Assembly (NCBI GenBank): GCA_021018815.1
Contig: JAITYX010000065.1
Span: forward strand, 1,969,001 to 2,033,000
Origin: Talinum fruticosum
Lineage: Eukaryota; Streptophyta; Magnoliopsida; Caryophyllales; Talinaceae
Length of the DNA stretch: 64,000 nucleotides
Direction of reading: 5' to 3'
Position 1 is the stretch's first letter, and every line of letters begins with the position of its first letter. The notes beneath the pieces are model-generated. The model worked only from the letters and a program-made list of their open reading frames with translations. It was not told the DNA's origin and made no database searches. This document shows positions 31,993 through 41,469 of the stretch, in pieces. Made by a program: the position numbers and the translations under genes.

Positions 31993-33561
31993 TGAAGGTT
32001 TGCTCAAGGAGAGTCTAAGTCACCCTAGAGGGGGTGAATAGGGTGATAGAAAATTCTTTACGAAAGTACACACTTTTGCGCGAAAAGAGGCAAAGACAGA
32101 ATGCGAGTCTAATAACGAGTCGAAAAGATTGGACTCGAAAGCAATGAATCGGAAGAAATAAAAGCACTAAGGCTATCCGAGTCTAGAATGAACTCGAAAA
32201 AGAACACGAGAGATTTTACGTGGAAACCCTCCTGGGGCAGAAAACCACGGCCCGTGTCAATCCGGACACGAAGTCAAATCCACTATTTTGAGTCCACAAA
32301 ATACCGTGAACTTGACGGAACCCGAGTTGCTCCCTTAGACAACTCTATACAGATTTTCCTAGACTCGAAGTTACCTTATCCGATCTAGTACTTCCTAGCT
32401 GAGATAACCCTTACGGCTAGGGACAACTAAGCTGAGTTAACCTTTACAGCTTAGTCAAGGGACCTTACAAAGAATGTAAGAAGAGTTTGTAACTAAGTAC
32501 AAGACCTTACAACTCGAAAGTAATGAATTACGAGTGGGAGTTGTAAGTTGAAGATTGAGAGTAAATACAATAACTTTGATCAAGTAAGTGTATAGACAAT
32601 ATGTTCGGCAACCTTCAAGTCTTGTGAAGTGGCTTCTATTTATAGATAACCAAGCGAGTAGCCGTTATCTTTATCTCGTTGACCGAGAGTCTTACGTGAC
32701 CGTTGGTAGAAGCTTTCGAGTCACTCGAAAGTATCCGTTGAAATATGAACGTTGAACAACGGTTTAACTCTCTTGGAAGTCCCAAAACCATCGGTTGTGT
32801 CTTGAAAAATGAGGTGGAAACCACCGTTAGGCTTAGCGTTCCATTTTTCCAGATATGGAAGCAGACGACTTCGACACAATCTTACGGGACTAAAGCGAGG
32901 GAAGGTGAAAAGCCATATCTCGCTAGTGATTTGACGTTACGAGCCAGGCTACTTTTGTAGTTTGAAAAGATATCCTCGATTGGATAACCTACAAAAGTAA
33001 AACAACTTTGGTTTTCAAAGTATAAAATACCTTGGTCCAAGGTTAGACACGAGATAATAAAATAATCATGATAATTAACCAACAGATTATTCGAGTCGGA
33101 AAAGAAATGGAACTTTACGAGTCTAAAATCCATGATGCTCGGAATTCCATAAGACTTAGTCTTAAGCAAAGAATCAAGTTACGTAACGAATATCGAGAGG
33201 GAAAAACTTGATATAGACTAAGTACGAAAAGAACTACGAATGCCGACTATGCAAACAATAGAGTAAATAACCACAAGTCGGATTCCGAGTGAGAAACGGC
33301 GGAATACTGGTATATTCGAAATGCGATTAATCTGAGTGAGAGTGGACTCGGAATAAAGAACCGGTTTTCGAGTCGCTAACCGAAAAGCGATAACGAGAGA
33401 TGAGTGAGGGCTGAATCACTTAGAGAAGATACTATTTTACTCAAGTAAGTTTCTAAGACACGAGAGAATTCCTTGGAATCAAAACTCTATAAGAATGACA
33501 TCGTTATACCCGATTCCTTTTACATGACTCGGAAAGATATTGAGCGAGTGTCCGAGTCTTC
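31993..33561 (-). repeat. 5' LTR of Sirevirus copy 2
   Basis: Same sequence as 22718-24288, ending CCTTCA next to the primer-binding site. At its outer edge the terminal A (expected ..CTTCA on the plus strand) is missing, and CTTC is directly followed by the target duplication GATTC. TATA box TATAAATAG near 32637-32645 (minus). Confidence 0.9.
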
Positions 33562-33874
33562 GATTCCTATTGGTTAGCTTTAGCAGGCGCTTGTATTTTT
33601 CATGCATATTGCTGGAAGGCTAGGGCATCATAGGTTTAGTACGACATTAAATGCCCAAAATGGCATCACACTCTTTAGGAAGGGGAGACACTTCCTTATC
33701 TAAAAACATGATAATGTGGATCCCCCAAAAGGCCATAGCAGCCCTTAGAAAAGTCCAATAGACTTTTACTTGTCGAATGTTGAATAGGGTGTTCAGTCCA
33801 TAGTGGGACAATCCTACCCTATCGACATCCGTCATCTCATACATGCAACGGGACAATTCAGTCATATATTTCAT
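33562..33874 (-). pseudogene. Antisense DUF7745-like gene of Tat copy A, 5' part
   Basis: Starts at 33874 with MKYMTELSRCMYEMTD, then VGLSHYGLNTLFNIRQVKVY and AFWGIHIIMFLDKEVSPLPK, CDAILGI. In the DUF7745 family the pattern W.......F.F...E..P...E..AILG recurs near the N-terminus. Copy B has the matching RWMHEMSNMNRSGLTNYGLN. Sirevirus copy 2 sits inside the gene just after this segment; the rest is at 21476-22717. Confidence 0.6.
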
Positions 33875-34532
33875 TTTCGAAGTGAAAGAGAGAATTCAAG
33901 GCACTTAGGAACTGTTTTTCGAAGGAGTTGTAGAAAAAGGGTTAGAAGATACAATTCTTTGTAATCAGCCGCGAGTTCAATTTATGTCAATCTCTAGGCT
34001 CAAAGTCCTGCCATGCCATGCCATTGAAGTCGTCGGAACCTTGGCCACCTGCTTGACCGACGCCGGCCGGTCCGATTTCTTTTTCAGCTCGAGAACTCCT
34101 TGGGTCATTTCCTATTTCTACCAATAGGCCCATTTTGGCAAAGCCTACTATTTTTAGAACGTGCACTTATAATTTGCTATTTTCCATTTTATTATTTTCT
34201 TTTAGGGAATGGGGGCTAGTGTAAATTTTTTTTTTGATTTGTCTTTACAATAGTTTTTAGAATTTTTTCGCATCATATTAATAAAAGAAGTCATTTTTAG
34301 AATGGAGTCTTTGGATTTATCCCATTTTCATAGAGTCACAATATTACAAAACATTAGATATTAACAAAAGCACCCTACAAGGTGAAAGATTAATCTTCAT
34401 CATAGAAGAGGTTGATGCATGTGAAAATCGTCCGTCCCCACCAACTTATGAAGAGTTAGCCCCGTGGTCCCAAGGAGACTAAGAGGCTCCATGAGAAGCC
34501 CGCTATAGGACATCCAATGAAAATCAATTAGG
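33875..34532. other. Region between the two antisense genes (copy A)
   Basis: No coding potential. Holds a GCCGGCCGG-rich patch (34060), the purine tract TTTTAGGGAATGGGGGCTAG and a T-run. The TATA box found here in copy B is not intact in copy A (CATAAATTG, minus strand, about 33972-33980). Confidence 0.55.
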
Positions 34533-35564
34533 TTACTTGTGATGATCAAGTGCTAGTAGAGGCAGGATGTCCATACAATCCTCGGAAAATGTAGGGCCGA
34601 CACCGGAAGAAATAGGCCTAGATGTAGATGTGTTAGGCTCCACTTCGGAAGTATTACGATGGTGTGCACGCCGTGTAGAGCATCCTGAAGTACCCGCTCC
34701 AGCCGTACCACCAGATGTCATTTGTTGGCTAGATGGGTGCGCTTGAGTCCTCGAGCCACCGAGGAAGCTTCCCGATGAAGATCATCTACATCGACAACTC
34801 TACAAAATGATGGAGCAATTAGCACATTTACTAAAAGCTCAATAAAGTTAGCACTTGCACTAACTAAGACTCACCCGAAATGTTTGGAAGGTTTTTCCAG
34901 TAAAAATATCTCGGATACCTCTAAGGGCGGATTGGAACCTAATAGACATAGTTTAAGACTGCTCCCGATCGTACTCGCATGATTTATTATGATTAACAAG
35001 ACAATTTTAGCATACAACTAAACTAAAGAGCATACAACTTTTACCCCTTGCAAGTTTTTAGGTAGAGGATGCCCCACACACTCCTCTTCAGGAATTTTTG
35101 GAATTCTCACGAAACGTAGGGATTCCCCGGGTTAAAACACATTAACATCAAGTCTTATGATATGGATGTCCTCTGCGACGAGCGACAAAAGATGAATTTA
35201 ATTTCCACATGAGAAATTCAACCACATAAAAAAGGAGAAAGAGATGAAGGCTCACAAATCGAATCATAATATGCCCTACGTGATAAGCATAGGATGCATG
35301 TTTAGAAGCCGGGTGTAGGATTACCGGTAGTTGCTTCTTCCTGCTTTTGTTGAGTAAGGGAGTGAAAATAAAACATGGTATCTAGTGGATCAAAAGGAAT
35401 GAATGGAGGCCATGTGTTATAGCGGATTTGAGGCGTGACCGGTTCGCCAAGATACCAACAAATCTCGAAAGGACCCTCAAATAAGATCCTCCTCTCACTT
35501 AATTCTTGCGCAACACCTGCGCTTGAAGGAAGTTGAAGTTGGGCCCATGGATGGAAATTGGCCT
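34533..35564 (-). pseudogene. Antisense plant-mobile-domain gene of Tat copy A, C-terminal part
   Basis: From the right edge: NFHPWAQLQLPSSAGVAQEL, SERRILFEGPFEICWYLGEP, TPQIRYNTWPPFIPFDP and TMFYFHSL. After gaps, a Ser/Arg-rich tail (RRAHHRNTSEVEPNTS .. MDILPLLALDHHK) stops at 34533. Every block has a counterpart in copy B (51900-50807). The N-terminal PMD core is cut off by the insertion of copy B at 35565. Confidence 0.6.
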
Positions 35565-37025
35565 TGTTGTAGACACCTAAACCGTGTCGTCCTTTATCTC
35601 TTTATTTCGTGTTTTCTTTGTTGGCCCGATGATGATAATCCCGAGACCTATTTGTGAATTTTGGATCTTAGGCTGTGATTGATAGGTGTAACGAAGCTAG
35701 TAAACCACAAAGATCCCCAGCAGCAAATAAAAAGCCTTTTACCTTGGGTCGGTCCACAATCCTCTTTTTTGGGATTGTACAAGAGTCGAGCGAAGCCTTT
35801 AGAGATTGTGGATTCGCGTGCTATGTGCTTGGGGAAATTCCAAGTGTAGAATACCGCATTGTACTTTTGTGCAAATTAGACAAGGAGCTAAAGACCCGAA
35901 GACGACGTTAAAGCGTTTTATTTTATGATCAAGAGTATCAAAGTGCTGCATTTTAAGCTTCACGAGATAGCCCACATGAGGCTAGAATCCTTTACCCTCT
36001 AAACGACGTCGTGGTCGACGCCCGCCTTCTAGAAGCAAGTTGGAACGTTGTGTTTTGAGCTTGGAGAGTCCTCCAAGACACAACTAGGGCACGAAACCCT
36101 AGAAGGGTTTGGTTTGCGGCGCCCGCCTTCCCGGTTCTATCCGGTTTTATCTCTTTTCGATCCGGTTTAATCTCTTAGTATTTGGCCCGGTTTTATTTTA
36201 GCTGTTTGGACGGTTGAAAAGAGGAAAACCTTAGGTTATTTGTGACCGAGGTCCTCTCCTATAAATAGAGAGCTTTGGCTCTCATTCAGCATACTGACCT
36301 CTTGCCTTTGCATCATGCTACCGAAAGCCAACCTCGAATACATTCACCTAACTCGTTAATCTACCGAAATTTATATAAACATTCATCGTTCATCGTTGAA
36401 TTTGTGCAAAGAGCTAAAGAATATTCGATTATTTAGATCTCTGCACACTCATTCAATTGATCAATACCATACCCTCGACACAACTCACAAAATTAGCCCT
36501 TTTCTTTGGATTGTCGCTATTGCATCGAGAGATCCGGTGTAAAGATCCGGATCAGCAAGATGAGAAAACGTTAGGGCCATATTTCAGCCTTCGAACGGTT
36601 ATATTTATTTCTATTTTATTTCTTACCATATTGTGGTTTAAGAGATGTAATCGCTTTAATTTCGTCCCCGATCGATGTAATTTATTTATTTCTCGCTTTT
36701 CTTTCCTTGATCGCTTTCTTTATCACTTTTCTTTATTGTTTTCCTTGTTATGTTTTGGTTGCTTTAATTTTGATTTGCATGTTGTATGCTTGTATTCTTA
36801 TATCATTTTTAATATGGTATTCGAACTAGTAATGATTGTCTTCAAACGGGTGGAACAGATGGGTTTATTGCTATGTTTCGTACCTTCACCCTCGAATTCG
36901 AATCTTGGTTTAAGTCCGATGGAGTCAATTTTTAGCCTTTTTCGGTCTTCGTTTTCCCATACTAAGATCGAGAGAGAAAATTTTCTTTTTATGTTTTTTG
37001 TTAGTTTTCTCTTCCTAAAAACTTA
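35565..37025 (+). repeat. 5' LTR of Tat copy B (about 1.46 kb)
   Basis: Starts TGTTGTAGACACCTAAACC exactly where copy A homology stops. The right edge is set by the primer-binding site at 37027, and the terminal CA is not clear. A TATA box (CCTATAAATAGAGAGC, about 36259-36274) is followed by the probable transcript start. Contains duplicated ATCCGGTTTTATCTC / ATCCGGTTTAATCTC words. A 191-codon open stretch at 36457-37032 is T-rich chance coding. Confidence 0.75.
36261..36270 (+). promoter_or_regulatory. LTR TATA box (Tat copy B)
   Basis: CTCCTATAAATAGAGAGC in the middle of the LTR, the likely promoter of genomic RNA. Confidence 0.6.
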
Positions 37026-37026
37026 T

Positions 37027-37036
37027 TGGTGACTCC
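37027..37036 (+). other. Primer-binding site (Tat copy B)
   Basis: TGGTGACTCC next to the LTR end resembles the TGGCGACTCC-type site, complementary to an Arg tRNA, used by Ogre/Tat elements. One base differs. Confidence 0.5.
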
Positions 37037-39071
37037 CTTAGTTTATGTTTTGTTCTACGCAAAATCGCATCTTGGTATTTTCTTATTATAGGAAAAATTA
37101 TGTTAGGTTCGGATCCGCCCACCGGACAGAGACCGAGGCTGGTTTCACCAGCCATGGCCTCTGGCCGGCTCCCACCTAACTCTAATATCGGTAATTCCTT
37201 AATTAGAAAATAAGATCTCGGGACTTTTCAAAATAATTACTAAACTAAAAAGGTTAATAAAACCGTTATTCAAATTTTAACGAATCAGATTTAATAAAAC
37301 TCAAAAATTCTTAATAAAAGATTCATCTTCACTTTCTAAAATTCATCTTCAAAACCTTAAAATCATCCTTTCCAGTTTCTAAAACCCTTACGGCAAAAAG
37401 GCACGTCGGGAAGCTCGGTCGCTAGGCTATGCTTCCTACGGTGTTGACTCCACCGAGGATAGACTTTTTATTAAGAGGTTGAAACTTGAAAATTTGAGTA
37501 GTGTATTTTTTTGATATGCTTGCATTAGGCGTCCCGTATTTAGTAACCTTTGAACTAGTTTAAATATTGTTTTGGATCACTAGGAAAACATTATTGTACC
37601 CCTTGTTTACCCTTTCCGAAGAGAGGCTCCCACTTGGTTCCTGTAGGTGGGCCCAACTAGGCTTGATTGCCCGAGGAAATGGTACCTCCTCCCTCGTAGC
37701 ATGCCATCTTGGGTTAAACCTTTTTGGTTCTCTCGAGAGGCACCGAGAATTCTGGTTGGTATCCTTATCCGTGCAACCCATGGGGACCAAATTCTCGGGC
37801 TACATGTCACCATGTATCCAAACTCTTAAACTCTTAGGCCATAGAACTTTTGGACTTCTAGGTTTTCCCTCAAACTTCAAGTGCATGCTTTAATGAGTGT
37901 GTTTATTTTAGATTTAATCTTTATTTGTGATCCTTTAGGAATAGGTAAGGAGTGCTTGATTAGACCCTTACATGGGTGAAAATAAAACACTCTAATAAAT
38001 TTCCTAGAGCGAGTCCATTATGTGCATTTAGCCAAAAGTCAAAATGCCTTTTTCCCTATTAGGGTTAGTCCTTTATTTGCATTTTCTATGTCATTCCGAA
38101 ATTATCCTCCTAGTAGCCTAATCAGTTGTTTCTTAAAGGGTCTTACCGGAAAGTCCCTTTTCTTATTGTCTAGTCCTTTTTTTTCTTTTTTTTTTTTGCA
38201 TTATCACATTTCATTTGCATCATCTCATATTAGGGCAGTCCACTTGCATTAGCCGAATAAAATCATCTCATATTAGATGAGTCCATTTGCATTAGCCAAA
38301 TTAAGTCATCTCATATTAGGTGAGTCCATTCACATTAGCCAAATAAGTCATCTCAAATTAGGTCAGTCCATTTGTATTAGCCAAATAAAATCATCTCATA
38401 TTAGATGAGTCCGTTTGCATTAGCTAAATAAAGTCATCTCATATTAGCTGAGTCCATTCGCATTAGCCAAATAAGTCATCTTATAGTAAGTTAGTCCATT
38501 CGAATTAGCTAAATAAAATCATCTCATATTAGGTGAGTTTATTTGTATTAGCTAAATAAAATCATCTCATATTAGATGAGTGCAATTGTATTATCCCAAA
38601 TAAAATCATTCCATATTAGGATAGATAAGTTTGTCATTCTCATTTTGCATTTAGCCCAAAGTTAACCTCAAATAGGAAAATGCATTATCATATAGGAAGC
38701 ATCTTTTCTTTAAGGATCATGTGACAGTCAAATCATTTATCATATCATCATTGCATTATTTATGTGTATCCAAATAAAAAGCATTCTTATTCTCTTCGGA
38801 TCTTGCACTTAAGTCCCTTCCTCCTAAAAGTGATCTTCTCTCACATGGTCCTAAGCCTCATCCTTTGAGCTGCAGAATAGGGAAGTCTACAAGAATTGAG
38901 TATCATCGAAATCGGAGCTCTAAAAGATTACAATGTCTTGCTAAGGCGTCTAGCACATCTTAATTTCTTTGTACTCCGTGGTCTACACCTGTGTGACAAG
39001 TTTCGGTGCATACTACACGTCAAAATCCACTCCTTGTTCTAAGACAAGTACCTAAAAAGAGTTCCCTTCCA
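37037..39071 (+). other. Leader of Tat copy B
   Basis: 2 kb between primer-binding site and gag. Holds a GC-rich block around 37110-37170 (CCGGACAGAGACCGAGGCTG), unique sequence, and the tandem array at 38220-38615. Short open stretches at 37567-37893 and 38022-38252 show no motif. Confidence 0.6.
38220..38615 (+). repeat. Tandem array, 9 units of 42-44 bp, in Tat leader
   Basis: Each unit follows CATCTCATATTAGRTGAGTCC then ATT(T/C)GCATTAGCCAAATAA. Nine units are readable in a row, diverging toward the right end. CTCATATTAGATGAG inside the unit is a small inverted repeat (CTCAT/ATGAG). Tandem arrays in non-coding parts are known for Ogre elements. Confidence 0.9.
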
Positions 39072-40039
39072 ATGGATCCCGATCCTGAATAATATCTTAA
39101 CCTCAGTATGCTTAATAAGAATATATCTAAGGTGGAAACCAGGTTGAGTGATTAAGAGGAACAGATATCCTCTATATCAACAGATCTTAAGGAAATCATA
39201 AGGGCTATTGAGGCTAGTAAGAGAGATGAGGAAGCTGAAAGTTTGAGAAGGGAAGAGGCTGAAAAAGCCGAGTGTGTGAACAGGGAAATGTCTTTGGTTA
39301 TACAACTTCCACCCATCGAATCTTCTCCAGGTACTTCTAAACATGAATCCCTTAAGCCTTAATGACTCTTAAGGGATTTACTTCAATCCCCAAGGGTAAA
39401 CTACCTCCTCGGTATACCATGCGTGATATTAAGTTCAATGGTTCCGAGAATCCCCGTCATCACGTACGCAACTTCTTACGAGCAATGACTCTTAACAACA
39501 TTCCTAAAGACACTTACCACATCATCTTCCCCTTGACATTTGATACTGATGTGAACCGGTATAACGTGGTTGACCAACGTGAGGTTTCCAATTGGTTAGA
39601 TTTGTGTAAGGAGTTCCTCCATCAGTACTCTTATAACATAGATCTACCTATTACTCTTAGAGACTTAGAATTAATCAAGCAAGGCGAGAAGAAGCGCTTC
39701 ACGAATTTCCTTACCGGATGGAGTGCAAAGGCAACCCATATGGTTGATCGACCCTCCGAGAAGGATCAAGTTCGAATCATCACAAAGATCCTTCAGCCCA
39801 ATTATAATGAGCACCTCAAATTTCTACCTATGATGAACTTTTCAACACTTAGAGATGTCGGTTTGCTGATAGAGGAAGAGTTGTCCACCGCGAGAACAAA
39901 AGTCACGACCGGATATAGAGGTAATTATCATTCCAAAGATAAGAAAACCTCCAATGTTGGCAATGCCACCAAGGGTGCAAATGTCAATTCCCTCAACAGA
40001 TATACTGACTACACTCCTATGGATACTACTTATGCTTAA
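39072..40039 (+). pseudogene. gag: Tat/Ogre gag (copy B)
   Basis: The N-terminal coiled-coil part starts MDPDPE (39072), with two stops, and contains DLKEIIRAIEASKRDEEAES. After a frameshift at 39360 (stop and start overlap as TAATG) the 225-codon part reads MTLKGFTSIPKGKLPPRYTM, KFNGSENPRHHVRNFL, SNWLDLCKEFLHQYSYNIDL, RFTNFLTGWSAKATHM and RDVGLLIEEEL. It matches the Tat/Ogre gag pattern FNG...P..H...F and W.DL...FL.QY.YN.D. Stops at 40037-40039. The nucleocapsid region beyond is heavily mutated. Confidence 0.8.
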
Positions 40040-40780
40040 GCCCTTGACCGTCTCTTGGAAAAAAGGGAAAATAGAATTTCCACCTATTAGAGTAGAATGA
40101 GAAACCGCAAAATAGTTTAAGAATTGGGACACGGGAAAATTTTGCAAATACCTTCATACACGAGGACACGATACTTAACGGTGTTGGACATTCAAGAACA
40201 AACTAGAAGATATGTTTTGAAATGGCCAATTACCCCTGCCTAAGGCTGCCCAAAACCAAGTAACAATAAAAACGCTTTGAGCGACACCTTAGCCATCTTT
40301 ACCGAGCGCACACCAGCTCAGTGGGATCCTTCTATTTTTATCCGAGATATTGACGAGTCACAACCACTTCTTAATTTACATCTGTTGAATCCGAAGTCTA
40401 GGGGCTGTGGGTAAGGGAAGAAGAAGATGTCTACGGAACAAGAAGTGATCATAATAATAGTGATGACTTCTAGGGCACACCACCCTTAGAAGAAGACTTT
40501 TGAGGAAATCCTAAGAGTCTTGTTGTTCGGTTTCTTACTAGATTAGGATGACACAGCGCACCCTTGGGTCCACAACAGACTCATCAAGCCCCAAAAGAGT
40601 CCGAAGTTGCTAAGGAAGAAGACCCAATCCTTAAAGAACTCCATAAATTAAAAGTCGACATTTCAATCGGCAATTAATATGTGCTTCCCGAAACGAGAGG
40701 CAAGCTTTAATTGACGCACTTAGCAAGATGGAATCATGTTAGAGGAAGTAATATGATTGGTTAAAAGTGGGGATGGAACC
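40040..40780 (+). pseudogene. Decayed gag end and linker (copy B)
   Basis: Stop-rich. Fragments such as FTERTPAQWDPSIFIRDIDE can be read near 40300-40360, which fits a Tat gag-pro linker. Nothing intact. Confidence 0.4.
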
Positions 40781-41469
40781 ATTACTTTTGATCGAAGGAT
40801 CTTCCAAAAAAGTCGTTGCACACAACAATGCCCTTTACATAACCGTAACTTATATCAAAAATTTTGTTGCCTTAACCTTGGTAGAGAATGGATCAACAGA
40901 TCAACGTGTGCCCTTATAGAACTACTAAGAGGTTAGGATTTAGGGAGAAACAATTCTCTAAGAGGACTGTTCATCTCTAAGCTCATGATAATTCTAGAAG
41001 AATAGTCTTAGGAACAGTGACCTTACCAGTCAATATAGGGCCAGTAGAGAGGAATATCGAATTTCAAGTCTTAGATATCCCAGCCACTTTCAATCTACTT
41101 CTACGACGCTCTTGGTTGTACGATCATCGAGCGGTTCCCTCTACACTCGCATCGAAGGTCAAAATGATCATTAAAGGTTAGGTCATAACTGTTAACTGGG
41201 GATAATCTTTGTGCTACTATCACATCCAAAGAGTTTGTAGTGGAGATCGAGCACGATGCTAATGATGAAGAACATTACGGATTTGAAACTGTCACGGCTT
41301 TAGAAAGGGATGAAGCACCTTTTACCTTTAACCCTTTCGGCAACCCTAGTGTCCAATCGAAGCTTAGGAAGAAGGGGTATTTTTAGGTCTTGTTGTAGGT
41401 TGTAAGCCATACCACCCCATTTTTCAACCCCTTGAACCCACTAATAATTAGAACTTTGGGCTAGGCTAT
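40780..41469 (+). pseudogene. Tat aspartic protease (copy B)
   Basis: LTLVENGSTDQRVPL near 40880 corresponds to the Tat protease active site LVDNGSALNV.PL (Asp replaced by Glu here). RIVLGTVTLPVNIGPVERNI, FQVLDIPATFNLLLRRSWLY and HRAVPSTLASKVKMIIKG follow (40990-41175), and an acidic segment EFVVEIEHDANDEEHYGFET at about 41230-41290. Frameshifted and interrupted on the right by the solo LTR. Confidence 0.75.

Larger units (their letters stand above)
22718..33561 (-). mobile_element. Complete Sirevirus-type Ty1/copia element, copy 2 (10.8 kb)
   Basis: Two LTRs (22718-24288 and 31993-33561), a primer-binding site, gag, protease, integrase, RT, RNase H, spacer, env-like ORF and polypurine tracts, all on the minus strand. 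Flanked by GATTC at 22713-22717 and 33562-33566, the expected 5-bp target duplication. By eye the LTRs differ at about 50 positions in 1570 bp (about 97% identity), so insertion is fairly recent. The coding region nevertheless has many frameshifts, some possibly artefactual (see findings). It is inserted in the antisense DUF7745-like gene of Tat copy A. Confidence 0.93.
33562..35564. mobile_element. Tat/Ogre-type element, copy A, right part
   Basis: Continues copy A after the Sirevirus insertion. Co-linear with 49900-51900 of copy B: DUF7745 start, a TTTTAGGGAATGGGGGCTAG purine tract (34201-34220; copy B about 50495-50513), then the antisense PMD gene. Stops at 35564 where copy B's 5' LTR begins, so its remaining part should reappear to the right of copy B, outside the window. 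Confidence 0.7.

Noticed and set aside
36457..37032. 191-codon open frame, Phe/Leu-rich
   Set aside because: Lies in the Tat 5' LTR up to the primer-binding site; T-rich composition explains it.
38220..38615. CRISPR-like array
   Set aside because: Units are contiguous with no unique spacers, and they sit in a plant retrotransposon leader.
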